From Cerrena zonata (taxonomy: Eukaryota > Basidiomycota > Agaricomycetes > Polyporales > Cerrenaceae), in the NCBI GenBank assembly GCA_038087015.1, contig JASBNA010000002.1, positions 2,418,001-2,482,000 on the forward strand: DNA of 64,000 nt, in the 5' to 3' direction. Position 1 is the first letter of the stretch; each line of letters starts with the position of its first letter. Position numbers and translations under genes: made by a program. Positions 1-12,326 of this stretch are shown here, one piece after another. Below the pieces are notes generated by a model, which searched no databases, was not told where the DNA came from, and saw only the letters and a list, made by a program, of their open reading frames with translations.

Positions 1-487
<487 letters not shown>

Positions 488-1782
488 GAAGTTTTTCTAT
501 TAACTCCGCACCATATGTATTATACTTTGGTATGTTGGACAGTCTGTATTTGTGTGGGAGGCTATGTTATCTCACCCTTGGAAACCCATCTTGGCAGCTT
601 CCATCTATGTATTCTGTATCTCGGCCGAGTTAATACAGTCGTTCCATTACGAACGACAGATGGATGATACACAAGATAACATCCATTTAAGTAAAGTTCT
701 CGGGACCGTGCCGTTACCTTCTTACCCCACATTGTTCGCAAGCTTTTCTTGTTGCGGCTCGGCCATGCACCCTTGAATTCAAAACGATGTCGGTCCGTTG
801 AATGTTCGAGGGTTAGCCTAGGCACGGTGAGATCCTATACGTACACTGGTATGACTGATACGAGTCCTCCGAGGGATGGTTGTCTTGTTCCACAGAATTT
901 CCGACCAGGATCGCAAAGCCGACTCGAGATAGTCTGTTCAATACCTCCGCTGTTGTGCCTTTGCCGCAGAGCTATGCCCGACGATGATCATCGAGGGATT
1001 GAGGGATTCCTCCGGGCGGGGTGAGTCGTCTGCTCGCGAGGGTCTTGTGTTCCAAATCATAGATAATAACCGGGGTTGTAGCAGAACAAGCGTTGCATGA
1101 TTGCATGATACCATGATGGAGGAGACGTCACACAACCATCTCTGATTTCAGCCCCACGCTTTATAGGGACGCTTTATCTCACACCAACCGGCCAATTTAG
1201 CCATGCGTCATACTCATACAAGTGATGAAGATCGCTATCCAGGCCCTTCATTTTCACGAGCTCAATGCCCGTTATAGCGATTAGCCAGTGTCTCGGTCAC
1301 AAGGACTACTATTACTGTCTATTTCCATTGTCATGGGTCCCATTCATTCGACAGGTTTCTCCGTCCCAAGTCAACGGAGAAGGTTAAACATCGCAAGGCC
1401 ACTGCCGACCTGTTCAACCCAAGCACTTCTGGCGAGATCGTTACGAGAAAGTCCCAAGTTTCTCCCTCAGGGGTTTTCGACCCGGGATCCACCTGCCGCG
1501 CCTTCGGAAGCTATTATTGGAATTGAAACTGCATGAAAGGCTCAGGTCCATCTGCTCACCGTACAGAACGGGAAATCGACAGTAACACAACTCTGTTCAG
1601 TCCTTACCGCTGCCCCTTCATGTCACTGTCGTATAGATGTGTTCACCTGCGAGGCACCGGCCCGTTAGGGTACTCGCAAAACTCTATATGAGTTACGGAT
1701 TGGGAGGACGAGCCCCAACTTGCCTCCCAATCTATCCGAGTCTCAGCCTAGCGATTTTCCGAGAGACAACCGTTTGTCCACC
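488..1782. other. Gene-free stretch, 1.3 kb
   Basis: Between the RVB2 stop and the next gene I find no ORF with family features or consistent splicing. Short open frames (for example 749-1024 and 1288-1536, both +) are isolated, have no flanking coding exon and do not resemble known proteins. The right end probably holds the promoter of the gene that starts at 1783. Confidence 0.4.
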
Positions 1783-2552
1783 ATGGTGAGCTCGATGCCT
1801 ACCTCCTTGTTATCGACCATCGCTCATGTGTTCATAGTCTTTTAATCCCACTAATGATAAGGATCAACTACGGTTGCTCAAGGGTTCCGTTCAATCAAAA
1901 CTGAGGTCGGCATTCAAACCTGTACGTCATTCTGCTCTAGACGAACGTCAACCGTGTTTCTCATGAAGGTAAATTCTAGCGATACCGTAGTCGTTCGGGA
2001 TCAGCATTGACTCTCGCTACCGTCGATTCAGAATGTAGCACTTTGGTACGTCACCTCCTTGTCAAACTGAACTAAAACTTTTAAATCTTTTATTCAGATC
2101 AATTTTAACGTCGATGACTGCCTGGCAGAGTGCGAACCTGAGGAGGATGAGAGACCAGAATACCTCTTAGAGTCAGACAACTCTGCATGGGCTCGGGGTA
2201 AACCAAAAAATATTCCTCCGCCTGGATTGCAAAAGCCAGTGCGATCGTCGGACAGAAGCAAAGTGTTCCAGGCAGAGGTCAGTGATGTTTGAACCTATTT
2301 CAATACTATACATGTATCAACACTGTGAAACAGATGATCGATGAAGAAGACCGAGCATGGAACACCCCGCGTAAATCCATGAAGGAGGCTAGAAAGGGAT
2401 TCATCTCAACAATCACTGGGCGTCACAACCCACCTCGACAGGTTCATGACAGAGTGAGCCCTTCTTATCAGCTGCTGCTCTCTGCAGAATAAATCTCATA
2501 TCTCCTTTTCCAGTCGGAGATGCTTGATGCCGAAGACAGGGCCTGGATGTAA
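1783..2552 (+). CDS. Unrecognised 163-residue basic/acidic protein, six exons
   Basis: I do not recognise this protein. Six exons keep a single frame: 1783-1785 (ATG only), 1838-1921, 1980-2045, 2098-2277, 2334-2453 and 2514-2552. The introns are 52, 58, 52, 56 and 60 nt, all GT-AG. The start sits in a good context (CCACCATGG). The product begins MSFNPTND and carries an RSRSGS patch, a Glu-rich acidic stretch, a Pro/Lys segment, and a repeated motif: MIDEEDRAW in exon 5 and MLDAEDRAW at the extreme C-terminus, with a looser version (ESDNSAW) in exon 4. No signal peptide or membrane segment is visible. The gene is convergent with the SCI1-like gene, 160 bp away. The evidence is the closed reading frame and the repeated motif. 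The weakest point is the ATG-only first exon. Confidence 0.6.
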
Positions 2553-2712
2553 TTCCACCCTTGAGGGTCCTATCATTAGGACAGATGATAAGTATAACAT
2601 ATAGCACGCATCATACCATTTGTATTTATAATGGGTAACATATGGAAACTGGTTATTTTTACACGTGTGTGAGCATGAAAACAAGGGGAAAGATATGCAT
2701 CGGTGCTGCTAC

Positions 2713-3831
2713 TTAGCCGAACTTCTCTTTGGCCATTTGCATGAACATGGCCATAGTCTGCTGGTCTTTCTGTCGAATAGCCTCAGTTCGTTCACGAACA
2801 GCCGACATCTTTTCTGCTTGTCGTTCTTCGTGTTTTCGTCGACCTGCGTCACGACGAGCAATTCTGTAAAATGCAAATGTGAACAAGTAATTCTCCGACC
2901 ATAAATGATAGTACGTACGCCTCTCGGAAGCCTCCACCACTTCCCATAAGTGTAGTCTCATCTGCCTCCAAGCCGTCCTCACCTTTCTCTCTGAAAGATT
3001 TATCGGCATCTCGCTTCGCACGCTTCTTCTCAAGCATTCCCTCCTTTCCAACCTCCCTCGGGCCAACCATGTCTTCAATCCTGTCTTTTGCTTCTTTGCG
3101 ATCTCGCTTCCGTTTATAATCACGTTCAGCCTTGTGATTCTCCTCTGCAGCTTCACGTGTTAGAGTTATATCGGATTGTGAAGGTAATGTAGGACCAAGC
3201 ATCCTGCGAGGACCACTAGATGGTCCTGCTTCGGCCCCACGAGAACGGTTCCATGTGGCAGAGTCCACTTCAGCGCGTGCTGTACGGACTGCCTCACTGT
3301 CAGTCTTTGAGGCCTTTGACGCAAAAGACCATCTGTATGCAGTTTGACTACTGGCCGTTTGGGCTTCAACGCCTGAATACAGTGACTCTAGATAGAAACA
3401 AAGAGCGTTCAAATTCATATTCTCGTGGATAGACACCAGAGACCTACTTGGGAGTCTTCCTCTGTTCCATGCCTTGACAAATTTCCGAAAATATCTTGAC
3501 AAAACTGTCGCGTCAAAAGAGCCTGTGTGATAATCCAAGAGAAAAAGTAACTTACTTTCGTGCCTTGTCACTTGTCAGTTCGTCCAAGTACTTCAGAACT
3601 GGATATGAGCACATGTAAATGGATGAACAATCTCTCGTCGTATATACGCACTTTGCGCTTCTCCTCCCTCAACCAGACTCGAAACTCGTCACTTTTCAAG
3701 AAATAATCAGACTCCGAGATTGGTGCCGCATCATTGGGAAGGTGAACTGTTCCTGGAGAACGCGATCGGGAACGGTCTCTAGAACGGCTACGGGATTCAG
3801 AACGAGAACGTTGTCGACGGTGTGAGGGCAT
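2713..3831 (-). CDS. SCI1-like SR-rich nuclear protein
   Basis: Five exons: 3831-3652, 3590-3556, 3494-3448, 3387-2919 and 2863-2713; about 293 residues. The first 28 residues are an RS-repeat tract typical of nuclear speckle proteins. The conserved block follows: YFLKSDEFRVWLREEK, then YLDELTSDKARKYFRKF and VKAWNRGRL. This resembles the block found in plant style cell-cycle inhibitor 1 (SCI1) and its uncharacterised eukaryotic relatives. The rest is Lys/Arg/Glu-rich and probably coiled-coil, ending in a KxxDQQTMAMFMQMAK helix. The role in fungi is not established; nuclear localisation is inferred from the RS tract. Two exons are short (35 and 47 nt), both inside the conserved block. It could equally be named 'SR-rich hypothetical protein'; the family assignment is from recalled sequence similarity only. 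Confidence 0.7.
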
Positions 3832-4264
3832 TGTACTGGAAAGCTAGTATCTAGACCAGCAATGGTAGAAATAGGATATTTCGTGTTCCCTCCTACAATG
3901 ACAATATCCGTACGGAGTGTAAACTTCGTAGAGCTTCAAGTTGAGGATGCTTACTCAGGCGCGATTGCACATGTTTGTGAGGCTTAGGTAAGATCATTAG
4001 GCTTTCCTCCGAGTCTTGGTCACGGTCTTTGTAAATGAAGGACAAGTGGGAAGACGTAGAATACACATGAGTATCATTGAATATCGTATACAACATTATA
4101 TCACAAACTTTCGTCCTAATACTTATCAATATGAAAGACACAAGCTGTTTCGTGATTGTCAGAACGATTTTGGCCCTCATCTCAGGCTCAGGCTAGATGG
4201 GCAAGACGAAAAGCGAAAAATAAGAACCACTGGCATACAACAATCACTTCAGCCACCTGGGTGC
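3832..4264. other. Gene-free stretch, 433 bp
   Basis: This lies between the start of the SCI1-like gene and the stop of the GH35 gene, both on the minus strand. It should hold the SCI1-like promoter and the GH35 3' UTR. I see no coding exon. Confidence 0.4.
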
Positions 4265-7200
4265 TTATTTTCTGAGCTCAACGAACCCGGGCGACCTAAC
4301 GATACCCTTGATGGGTTCTTTGCTCGAGCTAACAGTGGCAGTGGTCACAAGTTCAAGATCTGCAACTTTGGCTCCGGCCCCATCTAGTCCCAGCGAGCTT
4401 GAGTAAGAGACACATTGAGTGCGAACCATGTTGAAAGGCTCACCGAGTGACCAGAGAGTAACGAGGAGCTCGTTCTTGCCATTGTGGTTCAAGATACCCT
4501 CAGGAAGCTACACAAAACAGCCGTAAGTCCACCAAAGAAATAAGGACATGTTGCATGGTAACATACTGGGAAAAGGGTCTGCGGACCATCTCGGGAGTTG
4601 AATCTTCCAAATTGCCATCCGTTTATGTAAATAATGCTGCGGTAGCTGCTGGTAGGAGTCCTCTCGAACTTGAGTGCGATAGGAATGTCACTTCCAGCTG
4701 GAATATTCAAATTGAAAGTAGTTCGGTAGGCCTTGATTCCCGCACTAGTGAGGCCAGTGTAGGGTGCGCAAGCAGACTCGGAGGTGGATTTGGTCCAGCC
4801 AGTCAAGGGAGCACCAGGGAGATGATCACCTAAAATAGGATAAGTCATGAGATGCAACTTAACAGCGGGTTCCTTAGGTTCACTCATACCTTGGCGTTCA
4901 ACGAACAAACCACCCTCGTTCAATGGTCCACGAACCTTGTCGGGAAAATCTTCACCACCAAGGTTGCCTTGAACCTTCCAATGATCGAAATCAACTCCGC
5001 CAAGTAACTGGTAACCTCGAATACCTCGGGGAGTCTGATCCAATGAGTGAGTGAGTGTAGAAGGGTGACAATGAGGAATGACAAACCTTGAAAGTATCTT
5101 GACCATTGTAATCCTCCTCGAGACCTAAGTAACATATCAGCATCATATATTCCGTGCGTAAGACTCCGCAACCTCTTACCAGTAGGGTCAACAACTACGG
5201 TTACGACATTATCTCCATCGTTGAGGTCTTCCGAATTGAAAGTCCACGTATCATTGGTCAAATCAACTCCTCCACCTCGAGAGTATTGGTTAGTGCCTTG
5301 GTTCGAACCGAGGAACTTTGAGTTGAGCCATGCAGTATATCCAAAGTTGAAGCCACTGAAGAGGATAAGTATTGAGAAACCGCTCCGAAAGAAGTCAACA
5401 GGTGATACATACCCTTGAACAATGAGTTGTACTCCAGTGGCATTCTTGCCGGTGAAATGACCACGAGCAATGGTGTTGCCTTGATGGAAACCGTATTCAT
5501 CAGCGTACAACACGAACTATCCAAAATGTTACATTTAGCACCAGTTATAACAGTGAAAGAACATTTCTTTACCTTGCCGCCCTGTGGTTGGTAGGGACGA
5601 GCGGTGCTGGTCTTATTCATGGTTACCCACTTGCTATCGTCAAACCCAGGTTGAATCTCGGGAAGCGAGTCTGCACAGAACCAACTAGCTTCCTTTAAGT
5701 TAGGCAAAGTTGGGGCCTGGACGTTGAACTGAAGTGTTCCTCTGAGCGTTCCGATATCCGTCTTCTTTACGTTAACCGGTGCACCGTTCCATGTTATGCG
5801 ATTAACGGAAGAAGGGGTGATGACATCAAGAGTAGTGGTAGCGTTCAAGTCTCCGCGCAAGGCAAGGTGAGAGTTCTCGAGAGTTGCACCACGAACGAGG
5901 TATGGACCAATGACAAGGACAGAAGGTACATCGGGAGCACGGTCATACTGGGTAGCACTACGTCCTGGAATATGCACATTCCAGAAGGAAAGTGCGGTAT
6001 GTTTGTCAGCGACGAGTACGACAGTCTTTCCGATGGTGACAGTAGAGATGCCAGAGGGACTGCCAGTGATGACAGTCGTACTGTTGTCACCAGCCTTTGC
6101 AGAAATGGTGGTAGAGCCGGAAACTGTTGGTGTGGAAGATCCAACACCAGAGACGACCGCCTCGATACTATGACCCTTTTCTGCATAGAGAACCAAGTAG
6201 TCAACGTCTCCAATGGTTGCCCAAGTGAATATCTCGGCAGTGGAGTACTTCAACTTGTGGGATCCGTATGGATATTCTGAGACGATGATTTGACTCTCAC
6301 GGCCATCTAGAGTAGCGTTACCACCAAATTGGGGGATGGTGATTTGACCTTCAGTAGTGTTCACTCGAAGTGAGAACTGAGTCGGAGTAAGGTTCCTTTG
6401 CAAGAAAAGCTTAGTGAGACGTACAAGCAGAGGTCAACGAGACACTCACTTGACGGTAGTTTGCCTAATGACGTAGAAGTGGGTCCCGTTGGGTGAGGCT
6501 AAGGCAGTGGTGTAGATCTGGTTGTTGTCTGAGAATGGTGTTCCGCTTCCAACAGTACCGTTCCCGATACGAGTAGCAACAAGGAACTCCCTCGAGGCAT
6601 GGAGGAATCCAGCCTGTAGTTTGAGTTCGGAATATTTAGAAGAGAGACTACGATCTTCACGAATGGGAGCACCATAGTCATACCTATTCTGTCGTCAGCG
6701 AAAGATCAAAGTAAGAATGAATACGAGCCATACGAGGTGTAGACAGTGGGCTCGGCGAGGTTGCCCCAGTTAGTGCCGCCGTAAGTCATGTAAAGATTTT
6801 GGTAAGTGGTTTGAGCAGCATAGTTGTTCTATATAATTTATATTAGCTCGATGACAACTTACTCCATCCTGCTGCATCAAATACCTTGTAATGAACCTAT
6901 TTACGTTGACTGATTAGTTTTATGAAAGGTTATGTATTAAGGTTTGAAACTTACACTGGCGAATTGTTCGTTGGTCAAGACGAAACAAGCATCATATCCT
7001 GACTAGGGGAAGCTATAATCAGAGACGATACATGGCGGATGAGAAGCGGACTTACGCCACCCCAAGGGTCGAAGGCACCTCCTTGGAATTCACCAGCTGC
7101 CCAGAGTTGGTCAGGATTGAATCTCTGTAAATGAGTTAGACCGGAAGATGCCCAAGCTGATAGATCACTCACCTGATGTTCAGTGTCTTCGTTCACACTG

Positions 7201-8344
7201 TTCACTTCAGGCCACGTAGTTGGGTTTGAACAAGCAAATCCTTGCGGATAGTTATCCCACATGTACAGATCGACGGCACCAGTTCCGCTTGCGAATGTTC
7301 CAGAGTGGAACGCGTCATTATGAGTTCTTGAATTTGACAAAGTCAGCAAAATGAATAAGTCGAAGTTAATAGAGTACCTACATAGGTACTTTTTTGACGC
7401 CATTAGCACGCAAAGTATCTTCGATCTCTTGCATATGCTCAGATCGACCTGGGTCGGTGGGAGTTGAGACGAAAAATTCGTTTTCTGATTGTACAGCAAT
7501 GACAGGTCCGTCTGGGTACTGTTCAAGAAAAAAGATTGAGTGGCTTGCCCCCTAAATCTGTTGGATGGGAGAAGTCAACGGACCTGATATGGCTCGACAA
7601 ACTTGGCAACTGCTTCAATGTAGGGCGTCCATGCAGTAGTATAACCGGTCTGGTTCGTGCGCGCTTTTGCAGGGTTGTTTGTGAGCCAACCGGGGAAGCC
7701 TCCAGCATCTAACCCAGACATGAGTATCGAAGAGAGCAAGTACAGGTAGATGCTGCTTACGAGTTTCGGCCTGTAGACGTAGTGTCACTTATTAGTAAAC
7801 AAATAATTTCAGCAGAGAGCCTACATTAATATAAGGCTATCGAGCAGGGAAGAAGATAAGTTTCTAGAGTGAGAAGGTGAAGATGTATCAAACTTACGCC
7901 AGGTCGCGATACAACAAACAGGCCAACTTCTTTAGCAACCTCATACAAGTCAGTTTGTGACCTATGATATTCGAAGTCCAATTGGCCTTGCTTTCCCTCG
8001 GAAATACCCCAATGGTGATAAACTGAGACTGAGTTGAAGCCTGCGGCCTATTGACAGGGAAAATCGACTGAGTAGAATATAGGAGGGATGTCGGTCAACC
8101 ATACCTTCATCTTCTCAAAAACATCGCGCCATAAGGGTTTACCACTCGGGATTCGCCAAGTGTGTACCTCACCACTGAACACAAATGCCCTCTTGTTGTC
8201 AAAGAAGAGCGAATGCGCATCAAGAGTCACCGCAGCAGTTGAGTTGCCTTGATAGAATCCAGCAGACCCCGGCGGTACAGTGTATGAGAGTACCGCGTTG
8301 GAGTAGACCGATAGCAAAACGAACAGCTTCAGCAAGGCCTTCAT
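4265..8344 (-). CDS. lacA: Secreted beta-galactosidase, GH35 (LacA type)
   Basis: Large multi-exon gene for a LacA-type GH35 of roughly 1,000 residues, the usual fungal length. It hydrolyses terminal beta-galactosyl residues outside the cell. The first 20 residues ([13 protein letters not shown]...) form a signal peptide. The TIM-barrel core shows [16 protein letters not shown], then [24 protein letters not shown] (acid/base Glu about residue 193) and [15 protein letters not shown] (nucleophile Glu), then the beta-rich domains and the jelly-roll C-terminus ending [12 protein letters not shown]...VELRK. First exons: 8344-8105, 8047-7898, 7836-7825 (12 nt), 7770-7761 (10 nt), 7708-7584. The PYINAETHAGG motif is thus spread over micro-exons. 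I did not fix every downstream boundary (5258-6403 is the longest exon region). The start is the only ATG before a clear signal peptide. It is divergent from the F-box gene. Confidence 0.93.
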
Positions 8345-9383
8345 CTTGATGCGTTGACGGATTCAAGTCGTCTGGAACTCTTTATATCGTCAACAATTGC
8401 CGCACAATTCCCAAAGACATATGGTACACCATTCACGTTGCGTACGCTCAGGTCCATGCCCGCGCCGTTGGAGAGGGTCGGAGTCGCATGTGATGTTAGG
8501 GCTTCTATAGAATGCATAAAACACCAGATCCGACTAAAACGTCATGATCAAAAAAGCCCGAGCACAGAAGCACTATGAAACCAGACAATTCTACACAGAT
8601 CTAGCGACATTTAGCGACACCTGCAAGTGATTAGGTTCAGCTACTTTCAGTGAATTGTGAAGTTATCCATACATGTTAAGGTTTATTAGATCCGTGTATA
8701 CGCCAACGTTAGAAAATATGCAGAGGCGGTAACGTCATATCATTTTATACCAGGATCATTTCTAAAACAAAGCACCGACGCGGTCCGCCAGGAAAGGCGG
8801 AGAAACGTTTTGAGAAGGTCACGATGGAGTACTCATCCATCCAGGCCATAGAACTTGGTGTCACCAGACTACAAAGAAGACGAACGGGTTTGATGCGTTT
8901 ATTACCATGATTGCGATGTGGTAGTGGTCTCAAATCTGAAACGACCTCTACACGAACCACGGGTAATTACATTGTCAGGAGTTATATGTTCCCACGCTTA
9001 CTATAGTTTGTTATACTTCATAACATTCACAGAATACAAGTATATAATCCTCCGTTGTCGAATCAATAGAATGTGTATTCTGTTTGCTTGCGAGGATCTC
9101 CAGGTCTAGTATTACTAGAGCTTCTCTAAGCTATCACAAAACTTGGGCTGAGAGCGAGCCTCGATGCCTCGATGAGCCTGCTGAACCAAATTCAGCAAAA
9201 TCGTCCCCCAACTTGAACTTGTAGCATTATGCAAGTTCCCGCGTTGCCCCACTGCAAACCAACTGCAACGACACTTTCTACGATCCATCAGCCTGTGACA
9301 AGGTCTGTATAAGGATGATCATTCTCTATAAATATGGTCACCCATACTAAAATTCAAATCATTGCATTCCAAAGTATTGTAAA
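8345..9383. promoter_or_regulatory. Divergent intergenic region, GH35 / F-box
   Basis: This 1,039 bp stretch between two divergent starts must hold both promoters. No ORF with coding character is seen. I cannot assign specific operators by eye. Confidence 0.35.
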
Positions 9384-10772
9384 ATGTCGACTTGGACACC
9401 TCCAGAGGAAAGCGACGGCGAAAAAGAGCACCCAAGACTCCTTCCAGAACTTATCGATCTGGTTCTGTCTTTCTTGAATCCCGCAGATTACACTCTCGTC
9501 TCTAAAGATTGGTTGGATCCTGGCAGAAAGCACCTCTTCAAACGTATAGGTTTGCACATCGATTACTCACAAAAAAAGCTTGTGCATTTTACCCATTTCC
9601 TCGTCGAAGCCCCTCATATATCGCACTACATACGACTCTTAGTATTACTTCAAGGCACGGGCTGTAAAGTGTCAGTCAACAAGTTATCCACGCTCCTGCG
9701 GTACTTGCCTCGACTGGACACGCTTGTGCTCCACATGCTATGTATAACATCCACCCCCGATATTCGACCACGGGATCATGATATGGTCTCCTCATTCCAC
9801 TTGAAGGAGTTGAAGCTGATTCTGATTTGGTTTGAGGAGTCATTTATAACCTCCTCACCGTTGTATGATCTTTTCAATATTTTCTCATCCATCCAAACCC
9901 TTACCTTGCAAGACTGCGAGTCTGGCCTCGGAAACTTCCACATTCCACCTAACAAAAAGAGAGTCGCCATCTCACGAATTAATTACAGCCCGGGCGAAGA
10001 CGCAGATGAGGATGAGGATGACCGTGACTCAGATGATGATGATGATGATTCGGATGACTCGGACGACTCAGGATCTTCGGGCGAAGAGGATAAACATGAC
10101 AACCTGAAGCCGTTGTCAATTCTATTGAGGGATTATATTGACTTATCATCAGTCAAGACTGTTGGGGCCCATCTCATCACATTTTCTCATCTTGCGTATG
10201 TCGTTCGCCTTATTGATGAATCCTTCCAATCCGCGGATAGTCATCTAATATCGAGTTTGTATTCGCCGCTATACCGGACGGTGAGTTGGTAGTTAGTCAG
10301 TCATTCCTTACCTCATACCTATATATCATTACATTTGTCAGTATCAAGCAGACCGCCGTCTGCTGTGGAAAACTTCAAGAACCATCTTCCTCTCACTCAT
10401 GCCTTGACATCAGCTACGCTTATTCTTGAGCTGACCGGTGACAACATGGATGATGAAGTGTTCCTCCGAGTCATATCTACATATGTTCTCGCCCAACCCC
10501 CACCGAACATACGGTGGCTCAGTTTAGAGGTGGAGATAGAGACATGGTATCCCTCAATAACCCAAAGGGTTGATGTATTGGAAGAGTTCGATTGGACCGC
10601 ATTTGGACGGGCCATGAAAGGATGGCGGACCCTCGAACACATTCAAATTATCATTCGACTCGGTAAAGGGAACGAGGAGGAGAAAAGTATTGGAATAATG
10701 CAACTTCGGGAAGATATTCTTCGTGGAGTGGGCGCGGTTGGACATATCGTGAAAGGGGTCACATTTATCTGA
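9384..10772 (+). CDS. F-box protein with acidic insert; frame break at the exon junction
   Basis: The first exon, 9384-10280 (299 codons), opens with an F-box-like segment (LLPELIDLVLSFLNPADYTLVSKDW), followed by Leu-rich solenoid-like sequence and a run of about 30 mostly Asp/Glu/Ser residues near residues 205-235. F-box proteins are usually substrate receptors of SCF ubiquitin ligases; that role is inferred. A consensus donor follows at 10281 (GTGAGT), and the best acceptor is TTGTCAG ending at 10341. Using it, the frame runs YQADRRLLW and then stops, while the clearly coding continuation (NHLPLTHAL... to 10772) is in another frame. Either a weak acceptor (CTTCAAG ending at 10379, giving 429 residues) is used, or one base is missing near 10365. 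The second part (LEEFDW, MKGWRTLEH) looks like a typical basidiomycete F-box C-terminus. Confidence 0.7.
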
Positions 10773-11408
10773 GCATGTTGCCAAGGTATGTCTCGATTTT
10801 CAATACTTGGTTCATGAATATGTCGTATTCACCTCCCGCTTTACACCCGCTTTACGCAACACTATCCAATATGACCCTTTTCCAATGCGACCTTCAATAG
10901 ATCACGACGAAGGATACGGGTCTAAATCTTCAAATCGTACCTTGACTCGGAGAACAGATCAGATTTGTGAAGGGATAGGTTTGTGCTAAAAGTTTGCTTA
11001 GATAGATCTAGAATGCTGTTTAAAGGGCATAAAACAGAAATTGCAGTTAAGTAGCATTCGCGAAATCAATTTGTGATCACGACATGTCCCATCAAATGTC
11101 TGGAACAAACCAGTTGTAAATGTAGGCGGGAGAGAAGCTCAGCATGAAGGGGGAAATTGAGAAAAGCACGTACAAATGATAGTCGTGTTCAGAAAGGGGT
11201 TGTATCGTTGTGATCGGCATAAGACTCCTACCGCACAGAGAAGGTGTCATCTGAGAACGAGGCACGGATCACTCCTCAGATGTAGTTTTTCGTACTGATA
11301 CAGTGATGCATCATATATGGCTGTATTGCGCATGTGCATAAAAAGTGGATACTAAAGCATAACCCTCATGATGAAGACAAAGAAGCAGTGATGGAACGCG
11401 ATGCATTT
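10773..11408. other. Gene-free stretch, 636 bp
   Basis: This lies between the F-box stop and the eL21 stop (convergent genes), so it is mainly 3' UTR and spacer. No exon is recognised. Confidence 0.4.
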
Positions 11409-12061
11409 TTAGATGGTGGTCTCGTAAGGAACAGGGACGATGGTCTGTGCTGCATTGCCCTCTGTTGAGACGGTGCGTGATTCACGGGGGAGGACGGGGA
11501 CACGCTTGAGCTGGACTCGCTCTGTAGGATTTTATGAGTGCTAAGTTTTCTCTAAGTAGTAGCTAGATAACTCACCGCCCTTTTCCCGTGCGGCAACATG
11601 TGCGTCGTGGTTCCTCTGGACACGGTCAAGGAATTCCTGTCTGCACTTGGAGTGTCTGATGTGTTCAACACGAATGTTCACTCGCTTCTCGATGTATCGG
11701 CCACCGACAACCTTGTTGATGATAACACCAACGGCGCTTGGGGTAACGTTGTAGATGATACCAGTGCGGCTAGGAGGGAATATATTTGCAAGGAGACTTG
11801 TTTTCTGCAAGCGTAATAACTTACCCGTGGTAGTACTTGTGAGGCATACCCTTTTGCTGGGCAGCGTTGGCCTTGATGTCAACGATGTCACCAATACGGT
11901 AGTTGATAAGGTAGGTGGAGAGCTTGATGGGGCCATGTTCTGGAAGAGATACAAATCTTTAACCACTAGTAGGACGGAAAGACAAAGTGCGAGTACGGAC
12001 CCTTGAAGCCCCGCTTGAACATGTCGCGCGTACGCGCCCGGTAACCGAAGGAGTGAGGCAT
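11409..12061 (-). CDS. RPL21: 60S ribosomal protein eL21
   Basis: Component of the large ribosomal subunit in the cytosol. Four exons, 12061-12001, 11939-11825, 11769-11576 and 11521-11409, give exactly 160 residues, the normal size of eL21. The sequence begins [20 protein letters not shown] and contains [53 protein letters not shown] and the fungal tail [12 protein letters not shown]...VPYETTI. All introns are GT-AG; the first donor (GTCCGT) is slightly unusual. It is divergent from the uS4 gene. Ribosomal protein genes are co-regulated, so a shared promoter makes sense. Open frames on either strand across this gene are shadows. Confidence 0.97.
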
Positions 12062-12326
12062 CTTGAGGACTGGAAAACAAGGAAAATGAGCTGGACGTCG
12101 AGGAGAACAGCGGCAAGGGTTGTACTAACAGTGTCGGGGTCGGTGCGGATGTCTTGGACGGTAGGCTGGAAGGAGGCAGTTCGGGGAACTCCGGGTGGCT
12201 GAAAAGAGGAACTGTACAGTTGTGGCTGCGGGTGCCCACGGTGTTTGTCCTCGTTTGTGCAGGCAGCCAGAGTGTCCTCCGCAAGTCCCGAGGTCGTCTC
12301 ATTCGTCTCACAACCCCTCAAGAACA
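12062..12326. promoter_or_regulatory. Shared bidirectional ribosomal-protein promoter
   Basis: Only 265 bp separate the eL21 start (12061, minus) from the uS4 start (12327, plus). The stretch must contain both promoters and both 5' UTRs. It is the compact head-to-head arrangement expected for co-expressed ribosomal protein genes. I could not identify a specific factor site with confidence. Confidence 0.6.

Noticed and set aside
749..1536. Short plus-strand frames upstream of the 1783 gene
   Set aside because: No ATG context, domain or splice link to the downstream exons was found.
11541..12311. 256-codon minus-strand open frame over eL21
   Set aside because: It reads through three eL21 introns and the shared promoter; the spliced eL21 chain explains the region exactly.
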